64,000 nt of DNA from Mytilisepta virgata (taxonomy: Eukaryota > Mollusca > Bivalvia > Mytilida > Mytilidae): the NCBI GenBank assembly GCA_028015205.1, contig JAPWFG010000019.1, forward strand, positions 3,224,001 to 3,288,000, in the 5' to 3' direction. The notes beneath the pieces are model-generated. The model ran no database searches, was not told where the DNA came from, and saw only the letters and a list, made by a program, of their open reading frames with translations. Below, in pieces: positions 33,715 through 46,970 of the stretch. The stretch's first letter is position 1. Each line of letters starts with the position of its first letter. Position numbers and translations under genes: made by a program.

Positions 33715-34852
33715 TATCTCTTTTTAGTACCATCAGTTTTTTATGCTTATATATTTCATTGATCTTCATAAGATTAGTCATCTTGTCTGAATTTTTATAG
33801 ACAAATTGGGAAGTATAACTTTGTTACATTAGTCCTTATAAAAGATTCCACAAATATGAGAAATTTTGTCCTTTAATTAGTGGTGCACAGCAGAACATGG
33901 GCAGAAGATGCAACAGTTCTCACAATAGTAGATAAAAGTCTCAGTGTTTCTTGCTAGGAAAAATCATTTCTGAAAACTTGTTCATTATAGAGAGATGGAA
34001 AAAGTTTCCACAACTACAAACTACTTGCATAGAAAATACCCAAAAACAGAATAAGAGTTTTACTTATTTGTAAAATGAATATGTTTTTACATATAAACAT
34101 TTAATTGAAACTACATCATGTATTACAACATTTCTCATTACTCATTTTATGAAACAATAGTTTTCTTTTACCTTTCCCTAGGTTATAAAAATTTCATTTA
34201 TTTTTTTTAAGAAAGTAGAGTTACAAATCATCATTTGTATAAAATTTTGGCATGGCTGTCCCGTCCATCTATATTTAGAATTGTATTCTCAGAAGAGACT
34301 AATCTGAGAAATTATCTAAATAAAATACTGTCTATATAGTCTAAACATCTTTTTAGTTCTTTAAAATATAGCCTTTTAAATTTTTAACACAATGTATGAA
34401 ATACAGGTTAGCATAGATTTTAGGAAATATTACAGTCCATTTTTATTATTTTCGATTATATTTCAATTGATATTTTATCTCTTGACAAGTGCTTCTTGTA
34501 ATTTGATAACACATTAAGGTGTATCTTTAAACCTAATTCAAATTATAGGTTATATGACTGATGTAAAAAAAATAATTTAGTTTTCTGTTGGGAATTAATA
34601 TTTGATTTAATGTGATGAAATTCTTCCATTGGAATAACAAACAAATTGGTTGAAGATGCCACAGTAAGCTTTGTTCACAATGGTTTCAAACAAAGTATTG
34701 TGTCCACATTTTCTTCAAATTTAATCCTGTTAACTAACAACACGCTGAGAATTTCTCATGCCATGCTTAGTGAATTACACTAGTTTCATTCTCAAGACCA
34801 GCATTTAATTTGATTTAAATAGTTTTTTTATTTAATATTTATTTGTTTATAA

Positions 34853-34862
34853 AATAAATAAA
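34853..34862 (+). terminator. Candidate polyadenylation signals of DNAJA2
   Basis: Two overlapping AATAAA hexamers lie about 1.74 kb after the stop codon. The choice among several AT-rich signals is uncertain. Confidence 0.35.
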
Positions 34863-34870
34863 GCATTTAA

Positions 34871-37415
34871 AGTAGTACTCTTTGATAAGTAATACATATG
34901 AGATTCAGCCATGTAAATGCAGGAAACGACGACATGCTGATATTGTATACAGCAGCACAATGACTCAGTTAGATAGTTTAAGAAATGGTTATAAAAGAAT
35001 TGCACACAAATGGTTCTGTGATGTTGATATGGAAAGGTGGACCATGTTTATTAATGTTTTTTTTTTCAGAAGTATGCCTGATGAAGGTCAGTCCAGCAAT
35101 GTTCATTGTACTCCAAAAATTTAATATATATATATGTCCAAGTTTATTTTACTGTCAGAAGAAAAAAGAACATTTTCTTAGTATCACTTGTGTTGTGATT
35201 GTTGTACAAATTAGTTATTCTTTTAATTTATGAGATACAGAAATATGTAACAAAAATTTTCATTTGATAGAAATGTTATAAACTGATTTTGAATCTTTAT
35301 TTGCAGCCAGTATTTGTTGCTTGTAAATTTAATAGAAACGTTTAGAGTTAAAACCAGGGATAAAAAAGGAAAAAATTCAGCTCCCAATGAGACAGAGATG
35401 AGGTTTCTAATCATTTTGTTGAAAATCTTGGTACTGCTTTCAAAATTAGGTGGTAGATGGCAGATTTACACCTTGGGAATTTTTTTTCTTAATACAATAT
35501 ACAGGCAGATAGCTGTTTATTTTCACAGTGTTGCACTACATGTACTAACAAAATTTTGAAGGCCCTGTTGACAGTAAGAGAGCACTTAGTTGTCTGTCAT
35601 TCCTGTCCTGTTCAGTAAACCCGCACCATTTTCATATAAAAAATTCAAAGATTATGTAGAGGCCATTTCATGTTCCTGTAAGTGAATTTTTAGAACATGA
35701 TTTCATTCAGAAATTAAAGTGTTCAAATTTTTTGGTCAAAATATGTGTGCTTTTAGTTATTCTTGGTGTTATTTATATCTGTTGCATTCTTAAAGTCCAT
35801 TTTTAAAGTTATTTTGGTTAAATTAGAAAATGTTACTATTGGGTAAAAAAAACAGAAATTTAAGGAGTCTGAAATTATAAAAGGTGAATTATAATTTTTT
35901 GTCATTTTACACAGTATGCAGACATTGTGAATTTGGCATATTGTTTTTAAACAAATGTGATGTGATAATTTTACAGAATAAAGTGAGATATCTTGCTACT
36001 TATTTGCTTTTTATAAGCCATGATACATGTATTCAAATAATAGTATTAAGATAGTCATTTATATGTATAAGGCCATGTCATTTAATACTTTCCATGGGTA
36101 TAACTATATTCAGGAGTGGGAAGGCCATGCACATCTCCATACTTACAATGATGACCGATAGCTTTGACACTTCTTTTTTTTAGATGGATTACAATAGAAC
36201 AGGTGGTTATTTTTTAACTTTTTATACTTATAATTTGTTTTACATAAAGGTTAAATGACAAGTTAAAAGACTTGGGGTTTGTCCATAATTGTCAACTGTT
36301 ATCAAGAATTTACCAACTCACTAGGAGGGATGGGGGTTTCAGATACAACATTTTTAGCATAGGCTTTTCAAAAATCAGTATGTGACCCTTGGAAAATATA
36401 GAATACATGCTGGTGATATTGATAGACAAAGATATGAACAGTATATAAGGTGACAAAAAGCCAACAAACAACAAATCAATTGAGCATGTCAACATATGAC
36501 TCATCCTCTGGACTTAGTATATGTATTTTCAATGGGTGTAACGATGTCTGTAAATCCTCTGTCCAAGTAAGGTGTGACAGGTTCACAGCAACAATGTTAA
36601 AAAATGTTGATGTACACTTATTGAGTGAGGGAGGGGGTTTCGTAAAAGTGCTCTTTGTGAACTCGTAAAAGATTTTGACAATTATGGATGACCCTTTATA
36701 TATAATGAAATTTGAACTTTTTAATCATGCAAGAAAAACAATATAAAGTACAGTTTATGTCTTAGCTACATGTACAGTAATTTAGATCCAGTGACAATAT
36801 TTGTTCTGTTTGAATTTCTTGAACTGCAATAGAGCAGATGGGTGCATTTCACACACTTTTTATCAGAATCAAATTTGTTCAAAACTCGATAAAAAAAGTA
36901 TTGATTTCAAATATCAGTCATTTTTATGCTCTTTAAATATTGCTTGGGGGGAAATATTGCTACTGCAATTTATGTGATCTTGATCTCACTTGATCCAAAA
37001 GTTTTCTTTCATTCATATTTATTCACGTTACCTGTATTTTGAACCGTACTTATTGATATAGTTGTTGAAGCAGGATAATAACATGAAAATATATTTTCTA
37101 AAATTTTAAACTGAATTGAGCCAAATAGAATGTAAAATCCCTGGGTATGAATCACATCCAGCTTAATTATGAGTGATAGGACCACAATGTAGATCTGTTG
37201 AGAATGAATATTATCTCTTGCTTCAAATTGGTTTAAAACTCAATGAATAAGTAAATGTGTTGTAATCCATTTATTGTCTTTGAAACTATTGAAGTGAACA
37301 GGGTCTTTCCTCAAGTTAAGACTTGTATAGAATGAAATTTGTTGATCTTGATGGTTGGTATTTTGATCTCTAAAACCGTGATAATTTATATAAAACTAGA
37401 AACTGTCTGTAAGAC
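34871..37415. other. Intergenic AT-rich stretch
   Basis: Short open frames (for example 34882-35124 and 35314-35559) carry no recognisable domain and have the composition of surrounding DNA. No defined repeat is seen. Confidence 0.45.
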
Positions 37416-37975
37416 ACGGATGCCCCGCCTAAAATATAGTTCATCATCATGTGCGAATGCTCAGTACTATCCAAGGCACATCCACTGAGGAAGTTTCGTT
37501 GTTACACTATGCTTAGTTCCAAAGAAATGAACCTAAACGCAAAACTTGACCAGAGTCGCTCAAACCTAAAATGTAGGTCATTGTATGACTGCTCAGTACT
37601 ACCCAAGGCACATCCACTGATGAAGTTTCATTGATAAACTATGCTTAGTTCAAAAGAAAAGAACCTAAACACTGAAGCATGAAATGTAGGTCATAGAGAC
37701 CCAAGTGTTGCTGAACTGCGTTGTACTATGCAAGAGGACTGTAGTGGTGAAATATCATTAAATATTACTTTAAGTTTCTGAGAAATGAACCTAAACCCAA
37801 AACTTAACCAAACTCACTGAAGCATGGAATGTAGGTCATAGTGACCCAAGTGTTGCTGAACTGTGTTGTACTATACAAGAGTACTAGTGATGCAATATTA
37901 TTGATATATTACTATATGTTTCTAAGAAATGGAGTTAAACGCAAAACTTAACCGACTTTCGTGGCCTGGCATAAA
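37416..37975 (+). repeat. Tandem repeat, 125-142 bp unit, four units
   Basis: AACCTAAACGCAAAACTTGACC and close variants recur at about 37530, 37663, 37789 and 37931. CTCAGTACTA.CCAAGGCAC and CCCAAGTGTTGCTGAAC recur between them. The first two units form one subtype and the last two another. Confidence 0.82.
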
Positions 37976-38256
37976 AATAATTTTAAAAGTTCAGAAGCCG
38001 TTAGAGCCGGATAAATTTATAAAAACTGGTTGTGAATCACACCCTGCTGCTCCAATGGGACCTCTATAGCTCCGCCAATATTGAGACAAAAGGGGACTTA
38101 TTCTGACTGACACTATATATAATTTCTTTCCTAAATTTCAAAGATAAGGTATTTGTCTGAATGGCACTACAACCATAACTGACCAAATCGGGTGAACATA
38201 CAATTGTGCAGTGAAAAGCCACTGGCTAGAGTCATGGTCACCTTACTACGATACTT

Positions 38257-38567
38257 TTTAGCTCACCTGTCCTCTTTCAGAAATGTATAAGAGTGCCCTG
38301 CCCACTATCCAAGATAGCCACCAGAGCCGAACATACTTTAAGATGGGACTCTATGGAAATATTCATCTAAAAAAATCCTTGTCTGAAACAACTGAGATTT
38401 GGAACCTTAATGACAAAAACAAGTAAGCCAATTGCAACCCAACTTTACATCAATGTTTCAGACTGTCAACCAAGATGGACACAGTCCAACAATTTATTCT
38501 GCTTTAAGTCTGCAAATGGTATCCAGGTAAGCGATACAGGATCCTTGGAGCCTCTAGTCTATTCGAC
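38257..38567 (+). repeat. AGCTCACCTGG-family repeat, short internally deleted copy
   Basis: Starts TTTTTAGCTCACCTG, jumps at once to the internal line TCCTCTTTCAGAAATG, and ends CAGGTAAGCGATACAGG, GGAGCCTCTAGT. Both termini are present in 310 bp. The end CTAG fits the CTRR rule of Helitron-like elements. Confidence 0.8.
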
Positions 38568-38704
38568 ATTTCACGTGTAGGAATGGTCGAAAGGAATCCT
38601 TAAAATGAGTTATTACAGTAGACCTCTTCTTTCAGTTCATACCGTGAAAACGAGGTTAAGGCTATAAAAATCCTAAAGTATGTAGAAATTGGGTGAATTG
38701 CCTT

Positions 38705-39978
38705 TTATAAGCTCACCTGGCCCATAAGGCCATGTAAACTGTTGCTATCGTCCGGCGTAAACTTTTCTTTAAAGATCTCTGAAACCACTGGGCCAATTGG
38801 GACCAGACTTTGGTGGAATGGTCCTTGGGTGGCCCCCTTCAAACTTTTGTCCAACATCCCCGACTTCCAATCGACACGGCAGTTGTTACTGAAAATAAAA
38901 AAAAAAGTTGAATTTCAAAACTCTTCGATGAACCTACATGGCCAGATGAAACCAATCTTGGCAGCAATGGTCCTTAGGTGGCCCTCTTTCAGTACAGCCG
39001 AACTTTGTTTAACATAGGAACCTGTGGGAAATTTAATTTGCACATCTTCGTACCTGAACCCAACACCATAAATCATAAACCTGGATATCATTTGCAGACT
39101 TACAGCAAAATAAATTGTTTGATTATGACCATCTTGGTTGGCAATTTGGGTCATGGATACAATTCTGAAAGAGAACCACCTAAGGACCATTGCTGCCAAG
39201 TTTGGTTCCATTTGGCCAGTTAAACTAAGTTCGGTTGTGGTGGATAGGATTTAATACTTAAAAGGGGACCACCAAGGAACATTGCTGCCAACTTTTGTTC
39301 CAATTAGCTTAGTCGTTTCAGACAAGATCTTTCAAATAGGTGTGGTGTTCAGCTAAGTTGGCCTCTGGTGCCCATCTTGAAAGGCTAATGGTGGTAACCG
39401 GATAAAGTTCTGAACGAGGACCACCGCAGGACCATTGCTGCCAACTTTTGTTCCCATTTGCACAGTACTTTCAGACACGAAGCTCTTCAAGTGTATTTTC
39501 CCGTAGCGTACCATGTTAAACTAAGTTTGCCTGTGATCGCCATCTTGAAAGTCGACTCAGGTTATCGGATACACTTCTGAAAGGACCGCCTTAGAACCAT
39601 TGCCAAATTTAGTTCAGTTGGTTCTTTTGACATCATATTCATGAAATTCTTTAAACCCGAGGGCCGCGATTAGGTCAAAAGTAGATCAACCGTAATTAGA
39701 CTCATAGGGACTCTCAGTAACTATTTATTTTACAACTATAAAGTAAAATACTTTCAGAGATAGCCATAAAAAAATCATGTTTGCCTATTTTACCCATATG
39801 TTCTATTTATAACAACGGTGGTCATGTCGGTCGAATGCATAGACTCTTCAAGTTTGGTTTTGGCCAAGTTTAGTTCCAATTGGTCCAGCCGGCAGTGGTT
39901 TCAGAGGATAATAGTTTTGTAAAAGTTTACGGACGTATGGCAATAGCTCACATAGAGCTTCGGTCCAGGTGAGCTAAA
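38705..39978. repeat. Two AGCTCACCTGG-family copies in inverted orientation
   Basis: The left boundary GCTCACCTGG (38711-38720) and right boundary CCAGGTGAGC (39965-39974) are both family 5' ends facing outward. The left part reads forward to about 39020. From about 39140 the text is the reverse complement of the family (AAGGACCATTGCTGCCAA, AGTTTGGTTCCA). No 3' hairpin end is present. A transcript through it could fold into long imperfect double strand. Confidence 0.75.
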
Positions 39979-40446
39979 GAGGGACCCCCCAAAAAAGACA
40001 CAAATCTAGGCTCACGAATGCCTCGAAAAAAATTACAGGACCACAGGACACTTCCTTGCTCTCCTCATAAAAATCTAACTGTTGTCCCGCATCTTGTAAA
40101 TACATGATTGGGGGGTCCAAGCCCAGCGACAACCAGTTCAGTATTTAAACTACCACTTTACAGAAATAAACTCTGGAAGTTTTTTAAGCAAAGACCCATT
40201 AGTTTAAAGAGATATTAAGAGGTAATTTAGTAATTTGAAAATAGTTATTGCATAATTCCTGTTACCTAATATGATTTTATCAGTATATCGTATAGCTTAA
40301 AAAAATGCTCATGTCATTAAGAAAGCAGACTTATAGATGATGGAGAGTCAAGATAATTTCCTGGCCTACCCCATCAAATTTAACGTCAAAGTGCTCCCTC
40401 GTGTTCTTATTGTGTGACTTTATCACAAACGATGTCTAGAAGTGAC

Positions 40447-40850
40447 GGTGCTGTAATGATACTCTAAAATTACCTAAAAATCCGTTCATAATCAATATTC
40501 TGTTTTGTGTACCTCTCTTAAAAATGACATAATTTTAATAACAAATTTAAAAAATAATAACCATAATTTTTTAAAGTAAAAAATATTAGTCGTTTGAAAA
40601 TGCAAAAAAAAAATGAACATGATACTTTTCGATTTTTAAGCTAATATTAATGATGCTGTAATGATACTATAAAAATACCCAAAAATACGTTCACGGTCAA
40701 TATTCTGTTCTGTGTACCTCTCTTAAAACTGATATAATTTTAATAACAAATTAAAAAAAATATTTACCAGATTTTTTTTTTTTACATAAAAAATATTAGC
40801 CGGTTAAAAATAAAATAAAAATGAAAATGATGCTGTTCGATAAATGATGA
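40447..40850 (+). repeat. Direct duplication, ~205-bp unit
   Basis: CTGTAATGATACT begins at 40451 and again at 40656, and the following ~190 bases match closely (CAATATTCTGTT.TGTGTACC, AATTTTAATAACAAATT, AAAAAATATTAG). No function is evident. Confidence 0.85.
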
Positions 40851-41105
40851 CAAAGAGAATGCACGTGTGTAGTATTCGAGTCGTTATCGATAAGATAAGC
40901 TGTGGGAAAATGCATTAAAAGTTTGAGCTGTAAAATGGTGAAAGTAATTCCCAGAAGTAATTAGATACATTCATATGTTTACATTTAGTCTAGGAATATT
41001 ATGTATTACGTAACAACCATCAGCTGGACAAAGTGAAAAATTCAAGTGCATTGATTAACAATTTCCTGAATTTTCATTGGGATAGACACATAAGTAGCCA
41101 ATTAA

Positions 41106-41325
41106 TATAAAACCAGCCACTGTGGTAAACCGTGCGATGGGGTCAAATTTCAAATAAACTTTCAATTGAGCTACTGTGTACTGACACACACATATTTACA
41201 ATGCTATTGGAGAAACTTTGTCTTTGTTTGTGGTTTTTATTTTTGATGTGGATATACTATTAAACAATGGCAGGACGCGCACTGATGACCTATGGATTCA
41301 ATTTTCTGGATAATAACAATTCTAT
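41106..41325 (+). other. Candidate first exon and TATA promoter of the Rab-like gene
   Basis: TATAAAA at 41106-41112 precedes a segment ending in a consensus donor (AT followed by GTAAGTAT at 41326). It contains an ATG in good context (ACAATGG, 41267). Translation from it gives MAGRALMTYGFNFLDNNN, leaving two bases (phase 2). Joined to the acceptor before 49690, it continues in frame through DIMATG into the GTPase. Total protein would be 232 residues. An equally phased alternative ATG-donor pair lies at 45314-45351. In-frame joining has a one-in-three chance of being coincidence, so this is a hypothesis. Confidence 0.35.
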
Positions 41326-41326
41326 G

Positions 41327-44300
41327 TAAGTATATGAAAATTATGATTCGAATCTTTATTTAACGTAACAAAATTAATGCTAACTTTCTAACAGTTAGGC
41401 TTTTGGTTTCTTATTTTGTGACAGTATGGAAATAGTTTTGCATTTATAAATGTGAAGTACAAAAAGAATTTTTGTTAAATAATAAATTGATCAATTCTCA
41501 GACAGAAACTTAACTACTATTACGTTAACTTTGATTGATATAAAGATGGTTAACAGAACGAGTAAAGCATATGGCACAGCTCTTGTTTAATCTATTAAAA
41601 CAATATACCGATACAATATTTATTTATAAGATGTTCAGGCATCATGTTTTCATGATTTTTGTGTTTACTAATCCTTAAAATTTGACGCATATCATATTTA
41701 CAACAAAGTATTCTGCATTTTAAATTATTTTCTTTTACATGTTATACCAATGTGGCAGGATTATTACAAATTCAGCAATACCATTCACAAAGGGAGAATA
41801 TTTGTATCTGAGTCCTAGGGTAAATGTGTAATTATTTCAAATAAGACACATTTTAAATTTAAAATATAGTTTCAGTGACTTGAATAAAGAACAACAAACT
41901 TAAATCTACAAATGCAATTAGTTATATTACATTAATGTTATTACTAACAGTTGAGTAATGTGTCGATAAATCTCACAATGATGCTCAACCTGTTATTGAT
42001 TATTTTGCCGGACAAAGGGGTTCCTATTACGAAGGCAACCTAATTCTGTATATTGTCAATAACTCAAAACTAAAAGATTTTTCAAAAATGTTTTGTCTAC
42101 GTGGTTAAAAACAAATAGAGAGAATTTGGCCGAAAATTAATTGTTATACAAATCTGTGCGTCGAATGAATATGTACGCTTACAGGAAAATTTTGCGGCAA
42201 TAAATGCAGCAAATGTTATAAAACTTTATTACGAACTACACAGTAATCAGTAAAACTGAAAAATAAAATATATTGACATCGAAACTGTCCGACCTGTTTG
42301 GTGACTAGAGAATGGCGGTTGCACCTAACCCGGCTCTAGGCACAAGTAGTATGAGACAGTCACCAAAACAAGTTTGAAAATGTTAAAATTGTCTAGTTAG
42401 TTAATTTTTTAATCAAGAGCTATTTTCTCTAATGGCTATCTAAATCTGACCATTTCCACCTTAACTCATAGACATATCCGGTTACGATCTAGAAGGCGGA
42501 GTGAGCCAAAAACTTTTCCGTTTTGTGTTTGACTTTTCCCTCTTTAGAACAAAAGGGAGAGGTTTTTATGATGGTCTTGAGATAATGTACACGAAAATAA
42601 AGAATGTTTTTCATCATCAATTTCATTTGAGGTGCACCTGAGACATACCCTGTCTTGTCGGGGAGTACCCTGATAATTACCTTGTTCAAGTCTTCTATCC
42701 ACTACAAAACATTACTATACCCAACTATTACATAAAACACAACACAAACTTATGTTTGTTGACTAGTTCGAGTACTGCATTATCTTTTGTGAGCTGCCGA
42801 TTTAATCAGACAAAATACACTATATGTATATATATACACTATACCTTGTCAATACAATAATTCAATAATAATAACTCAGATTAACTTTATGATTTTAAAA
42901 ACTATGTATTACTTTCCAATGTTCCGTGGCTGACCAGGAAAAAACCCAATTGGGAAACCGGGTTAGGAAGCATGTGACTTTTTGTCAAAGCCAGCGAATT
43001 TCTAGTGTAGGTCTTCACTTGGGAAATCAGACATAGAGAAAAGCATAATTTTGGTGTAAATTTTAAGGTATAGAGAGTCATTAGGACTGCGGCTATAAAC
43101 ATTGAGTACAACTTATCATAAAGGTCCTAAATACGATTACGTTTGCATAGCCAATCTACTTAAAGAAAAATATTTTTAATTACAAAATTATGCTATCCCT
43201 TCTTCCTTATGGAGAAGACGATCAATTCCCGTTATAGTTATGTGCCACGTGAATTTTTTATTCCTAGTCTGTGAGAAGAAATACGGCAAGCTACGCCACT
43301 GACAAGTCCACCACTTACACCTTGCCTTAAACATTTTCTGGTCCACCATTTACATCTTACGTTGAACCTAAATGTTGACATTTCGTCACCATAAATACAG
43401 CAAAAAAATTGAATGAATCACACAGTTCTGTTAAACTGATTATGTACGAATATTTCGAGAGACAATGACAATCGACAATGACACTGAAGGTAAGCTTTAC
43501 CCGATATATGCTAAGATGAAAATTTTAAAAACAAAATTTCCTGGCCAACACTCTTGTTTCACTTTCCTTATATATACGATACATACGTGTACACGATCAA
43601 TATATTTACAATAGTGTTTTCGTTTGATCAACACCAAGGTCAGGGTATACTATAAACTAATTAAAAATACCTTTTCAAATACCTCACGGTGAGGGGTACT
43701 TTTAAAAAGGGGAATAGGTTTCTGTAGTAATTTATTTGACCAAACTGTCAATTTTGATTGATTTTTGTGTATGAGGGATGCGTTGATTATTGTATTCTAT
43801 AATCTTGCTAAAAAAAATCAGACTTTCCTGTTGGAAATTACAAAAAAAAAAAATGTTTTAAAATAAATATTTCGCTATGTTTTATCTAAGGCAAATTATG
43901 TACAAAGATTTATAATTGCAGGACTCATTCGTTTTTAATGAGCAGTTATCATCCATTATGCAATTTGAAAAATTCACAAAGAATAATTAACAGCAATTTC
44001 CAATAATAAAACCCATATGACGTCTGACTAATTTAGAAAAACCTTATCAGTTTCACAGAATGACATGCATGCAACATGCCACTTTTTCTTTAAACCTTTT
44101 TTTTATTATAAATTATTCTTAAATACCATATCTCCAATATTTTCAGTACATGCATAATCTTTAGTCATTAAAGCCCAGATACTGTGAATGGATGTAGTGG
44201 AAAATGCATGAGACATATTTAGATGTTGTCATGTCCATCATTACTCTCATCACAAAAGCTTATATAATGACCTCTCCTCCATCCTCGAACTAAATTGTGC

Positions 44301-45725
44301 AACAAACATTTTTTTTCTGGAAGAAAAGTTAATCTTTATAAAAAGTGTGGATACATAAAATAAATGGCAGGTCTTACAATATGGTATTATGATTCTTTAA
44401 AATTAAAAAATACAGGCAGTTTCAAATCGGATAAGATATAAAAACAAATCCCTGTCAGATTTTAAATCAGAAGATGTCTTTATAAGATTGGTTTGAATCT
44501 GAAATCCTACAAATACAAATTCCATTTGGTTAACCCTTATTTTGATAAAGCCTTTAATAATTTCCCCAAACACGATTTAGACTTTTTCTGTGAGCCATAG
44601 AGTATTTTTGAACTTTCTGGAAAAACATTGAGGTCAGTATTCGTTAGGAGTAAGTATAAAGAAAGAAATTCACTTGTTATACCCATTAAATAAAGAGGAT
44701 TGTGTCGTATATAATATGCCTGTATGAAAATTAAAAGAGAGTATGAGTCTAAATCACGAAAATCCATTTTATTGAAATTAGTACAGTGTAACAGTTATTT
44801 TAAAGTTTTGTTTTACACCATATACAATGTAATACATATAATAGTTAAATTTCTTCTTTTACCTTTTTATATGCAAGTCTAGTACTCCTTCTTGATCTAA
44901 CAAATAAATTGAAATCGAAGTATGATAACTCTCACTGACTTCAGTAAAACATGTCAGTAATTCATTCGATTTCAAACCTTTGTAATTAGAAGCTGCATCA
45001 CCTCTAAGAAAAACATTGGTTCTTTACCTCCTCCTCTACACATTACTCAGCTGTTCCATTCATATTTTTTGACATGCATTAACTCCTTATGACACAATTT
45101 GTGCTAAATACATAAGGGTATCTTCTTAACAAAAAGGTGAAAGGTATTTCCAAGTTTATAATAGCAAAAATATGTAGGTTTACCCATCCTTTTAAATGCA
45201 TTGTAATATTGATATTTAACACCATTTAAAAATATGACATATATCTTGTTTACAAATATTCTTATTTAAAATCAACAAACGTGTAGGTATTTATGGTATG
45301 ATTTTTCAACAAAATGGAAGTCGATAACTACCCTTTTTTCAGTGAAAACAGGTAAGACCAAGTAAGTTATTTGTATTTTTAATGTTAAATTTTGGACCTA
45401 AAAGGCTTTAGTCAGACATTATACAGAAAACAAGACATGTTTACAGATAATCAGCTTAATGTTAGTGGTTATGTGTTTATGCGATATCAATTTTCTGTGT
45501 TATGTACTGTTCTCAAATTATTCATATCAGAGTGAAAGAAGAATGAATGGTTGGAGTGTGTGTGAAGAATGAGAAGCTGTTGTTTATTTATGTCCTAGCG
45601 GACTCATGATTGAAAAATAGAAAATTATTTGTATTTGTATAATTTTGGTATGTTTTATTCCAGTTCCACCCAATTTTCAGCACAACTGAATACTAATATG
45701 AACATATTATCAGGTTTTCTGCAAA
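41327..45725. other. Non-coding stretch upstream of the Rab-like gene
   Basis: No domain-bearing frame is visible. AAGCTACGCCACTG at 43288-43301 repeats the motif at 9736-9749. If the 41.3 kb exon is real, this is intron sequence. Confidence 0.4.
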
Positions 45726-45731
45726 CGTATA

Positions 45732-45839
45732 TCGTAAAATATCAGCCGCGAGACACAATGTGAAGCTTTTTCGGCGAGTGAGCGTAGCGAACGAGCTAAA
45801 AAGCTTCATATTGTGTCGAGCGGCTTATATTTTACAATT
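45732..45839. repeat. Imperfect hairpin element with ~40-bp arms
   Basis: The left arm (about 45732-45771, including AATATCAGCCGCGAGACAC) and right arm (about 45797-45839, including GTGTCGAGCGGCTTATATT) are inverted with about five differences. The loop, GCGAGTGAGCGTAGCGAACG, is GC-rich. This looks like a short palindromic MITE, much richer in CpG than its surroundings. Confidence 0.8.
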
Positions 45840-45879
45840 GTGAAGGCCTCAGCAGGTCGATATAGGCATTTGGAAATAC

Positions 45880-46970
45880 GCTAAATATTGAAGTCGGGTG
45901 CCAGGATTTATAGGCAGAGAAAGACGGGGTAAACTACTGACCTTCGGCGGGAAATGTCACTTTTGTACTTTCCGATTCCGTTTCAGGCGTGTTGTCTCAA
46001 CAACACCTTTTTACGCATCTCATTTCATTTTTATACGACATCAAATAATTGTGGACGTATTATTGTATGAGCCTGTCGTCCTCGGCGTCGTCATCGGCGT
46101 TTTCGTCGGTGTGGTCGTAGGTCGGCGTCGGCGTGTCTAAACAGCTGGGTTTCCGCTCATTTTCTTTTGTTCTATTGAACGTATCATTATGATATTCTAC
46201 CACAATGGTCCCCCATAAGAAATAGAGGTTGGTATTGATTTTAGGAAATCTTGCCCTTTCATTTTTTCTGGAGGTTATTAAGGTTTTTTTTTATAATTTT
46301 GGTTTATCTTTTGAAATTTTTGTCTGATTTTTATGTATTTTGGCTTATAATGTTCCTTGATAAAAAAGGGAAAATCTCAGATTTGACAAATGGTAAAATC
46401 TCTGTAAGATCTGTTTGTACTATCTCTTACCGTTTTACAGATATAAGGGGCCGAAAAAGAGGCACAACTTAATTTTTGGAACTTTTTATTTCTTATCCGA
46501 TTTTGATGATTTTTTTTTAAATGATTCGTCATAAGAAATACAATAAAAGTTACTGGAGGCATTTTTGTCGTTGCAGAGATAAAAGGGATTAAATTTAGGG
46601 GCCAAAATTAGCCATTTTGAAGGACACCTAAAATTTGTATTTTTCTTCCTATTTGAAACGGATTTTTTTTCTTTTAATTCATCTTGATGAGTGGTTCCAG
46701 TAGTATGTCAACAGATTTCTTCTATATTTTACGGTTTTGAGATATAAGACGTTAAAAGGGCCAAAAAAAGCAATGTGCCTTAATATGTAAATTTTTAAAA
46801 TTTTCATCCAATTTTAATGGGTATTTTTTCTTTGAATACACCTTGATGAGCGCTTTCAGTAATATGTCAGCATATTTTTACTATCTTTTACAGTTCTTGA
46901 GATGCAGGGTGTTAAAGGTTCCAAAAATGTCGCGGTCGTATCATGCTGTGCTTAGCGAAGCCCTTTAATT
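45880..46970 (+). repeat. Repeat region with ~155-160 bp diverged tandem units
   Basis: A GTCGTCGGCGT-type simple stretch at 46075-46135 precedes paragraphs of about 155-160 bp. These are marked by TTTTTT.TTTGAAT, CTTGATGAG, CAGTA.TATGTCA.CA and ACGGTTTTGAGATATAAG lines, recurring near 46510, 46665 and 46825. Open frames here are by-products of the repeat. Confidence 0.65.

Larger units (their letters stand above)
33115..34870 (+). other. Probable DNAJA2 3' UTR and flank
   Basis: No coding is visible after the stop. The stretch is AT-rich and contains a MITE at 33543-33714. Overlapping AATAAA signals (34853-34862) could end a transcript with a UTR of about 1.7 kb. An earlier or later site cannot be excluded; another AATAAA lies near 35978. 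Confidence 0.4.

Noticed and set aside
38742..39223. Several 80-98 codon frames on both strands
   Set aside because: All lie within the inverted AGCTCACCTGG-family copies and reflect low stop density of the repeat, not genes.
43440..43489. ATG followed by a donor (GTAAGC) as a leader exon for the Rab-like gene
   Set aside because: The phase is wrong: joined to 49690 it runs into TAA before the GTPase start.
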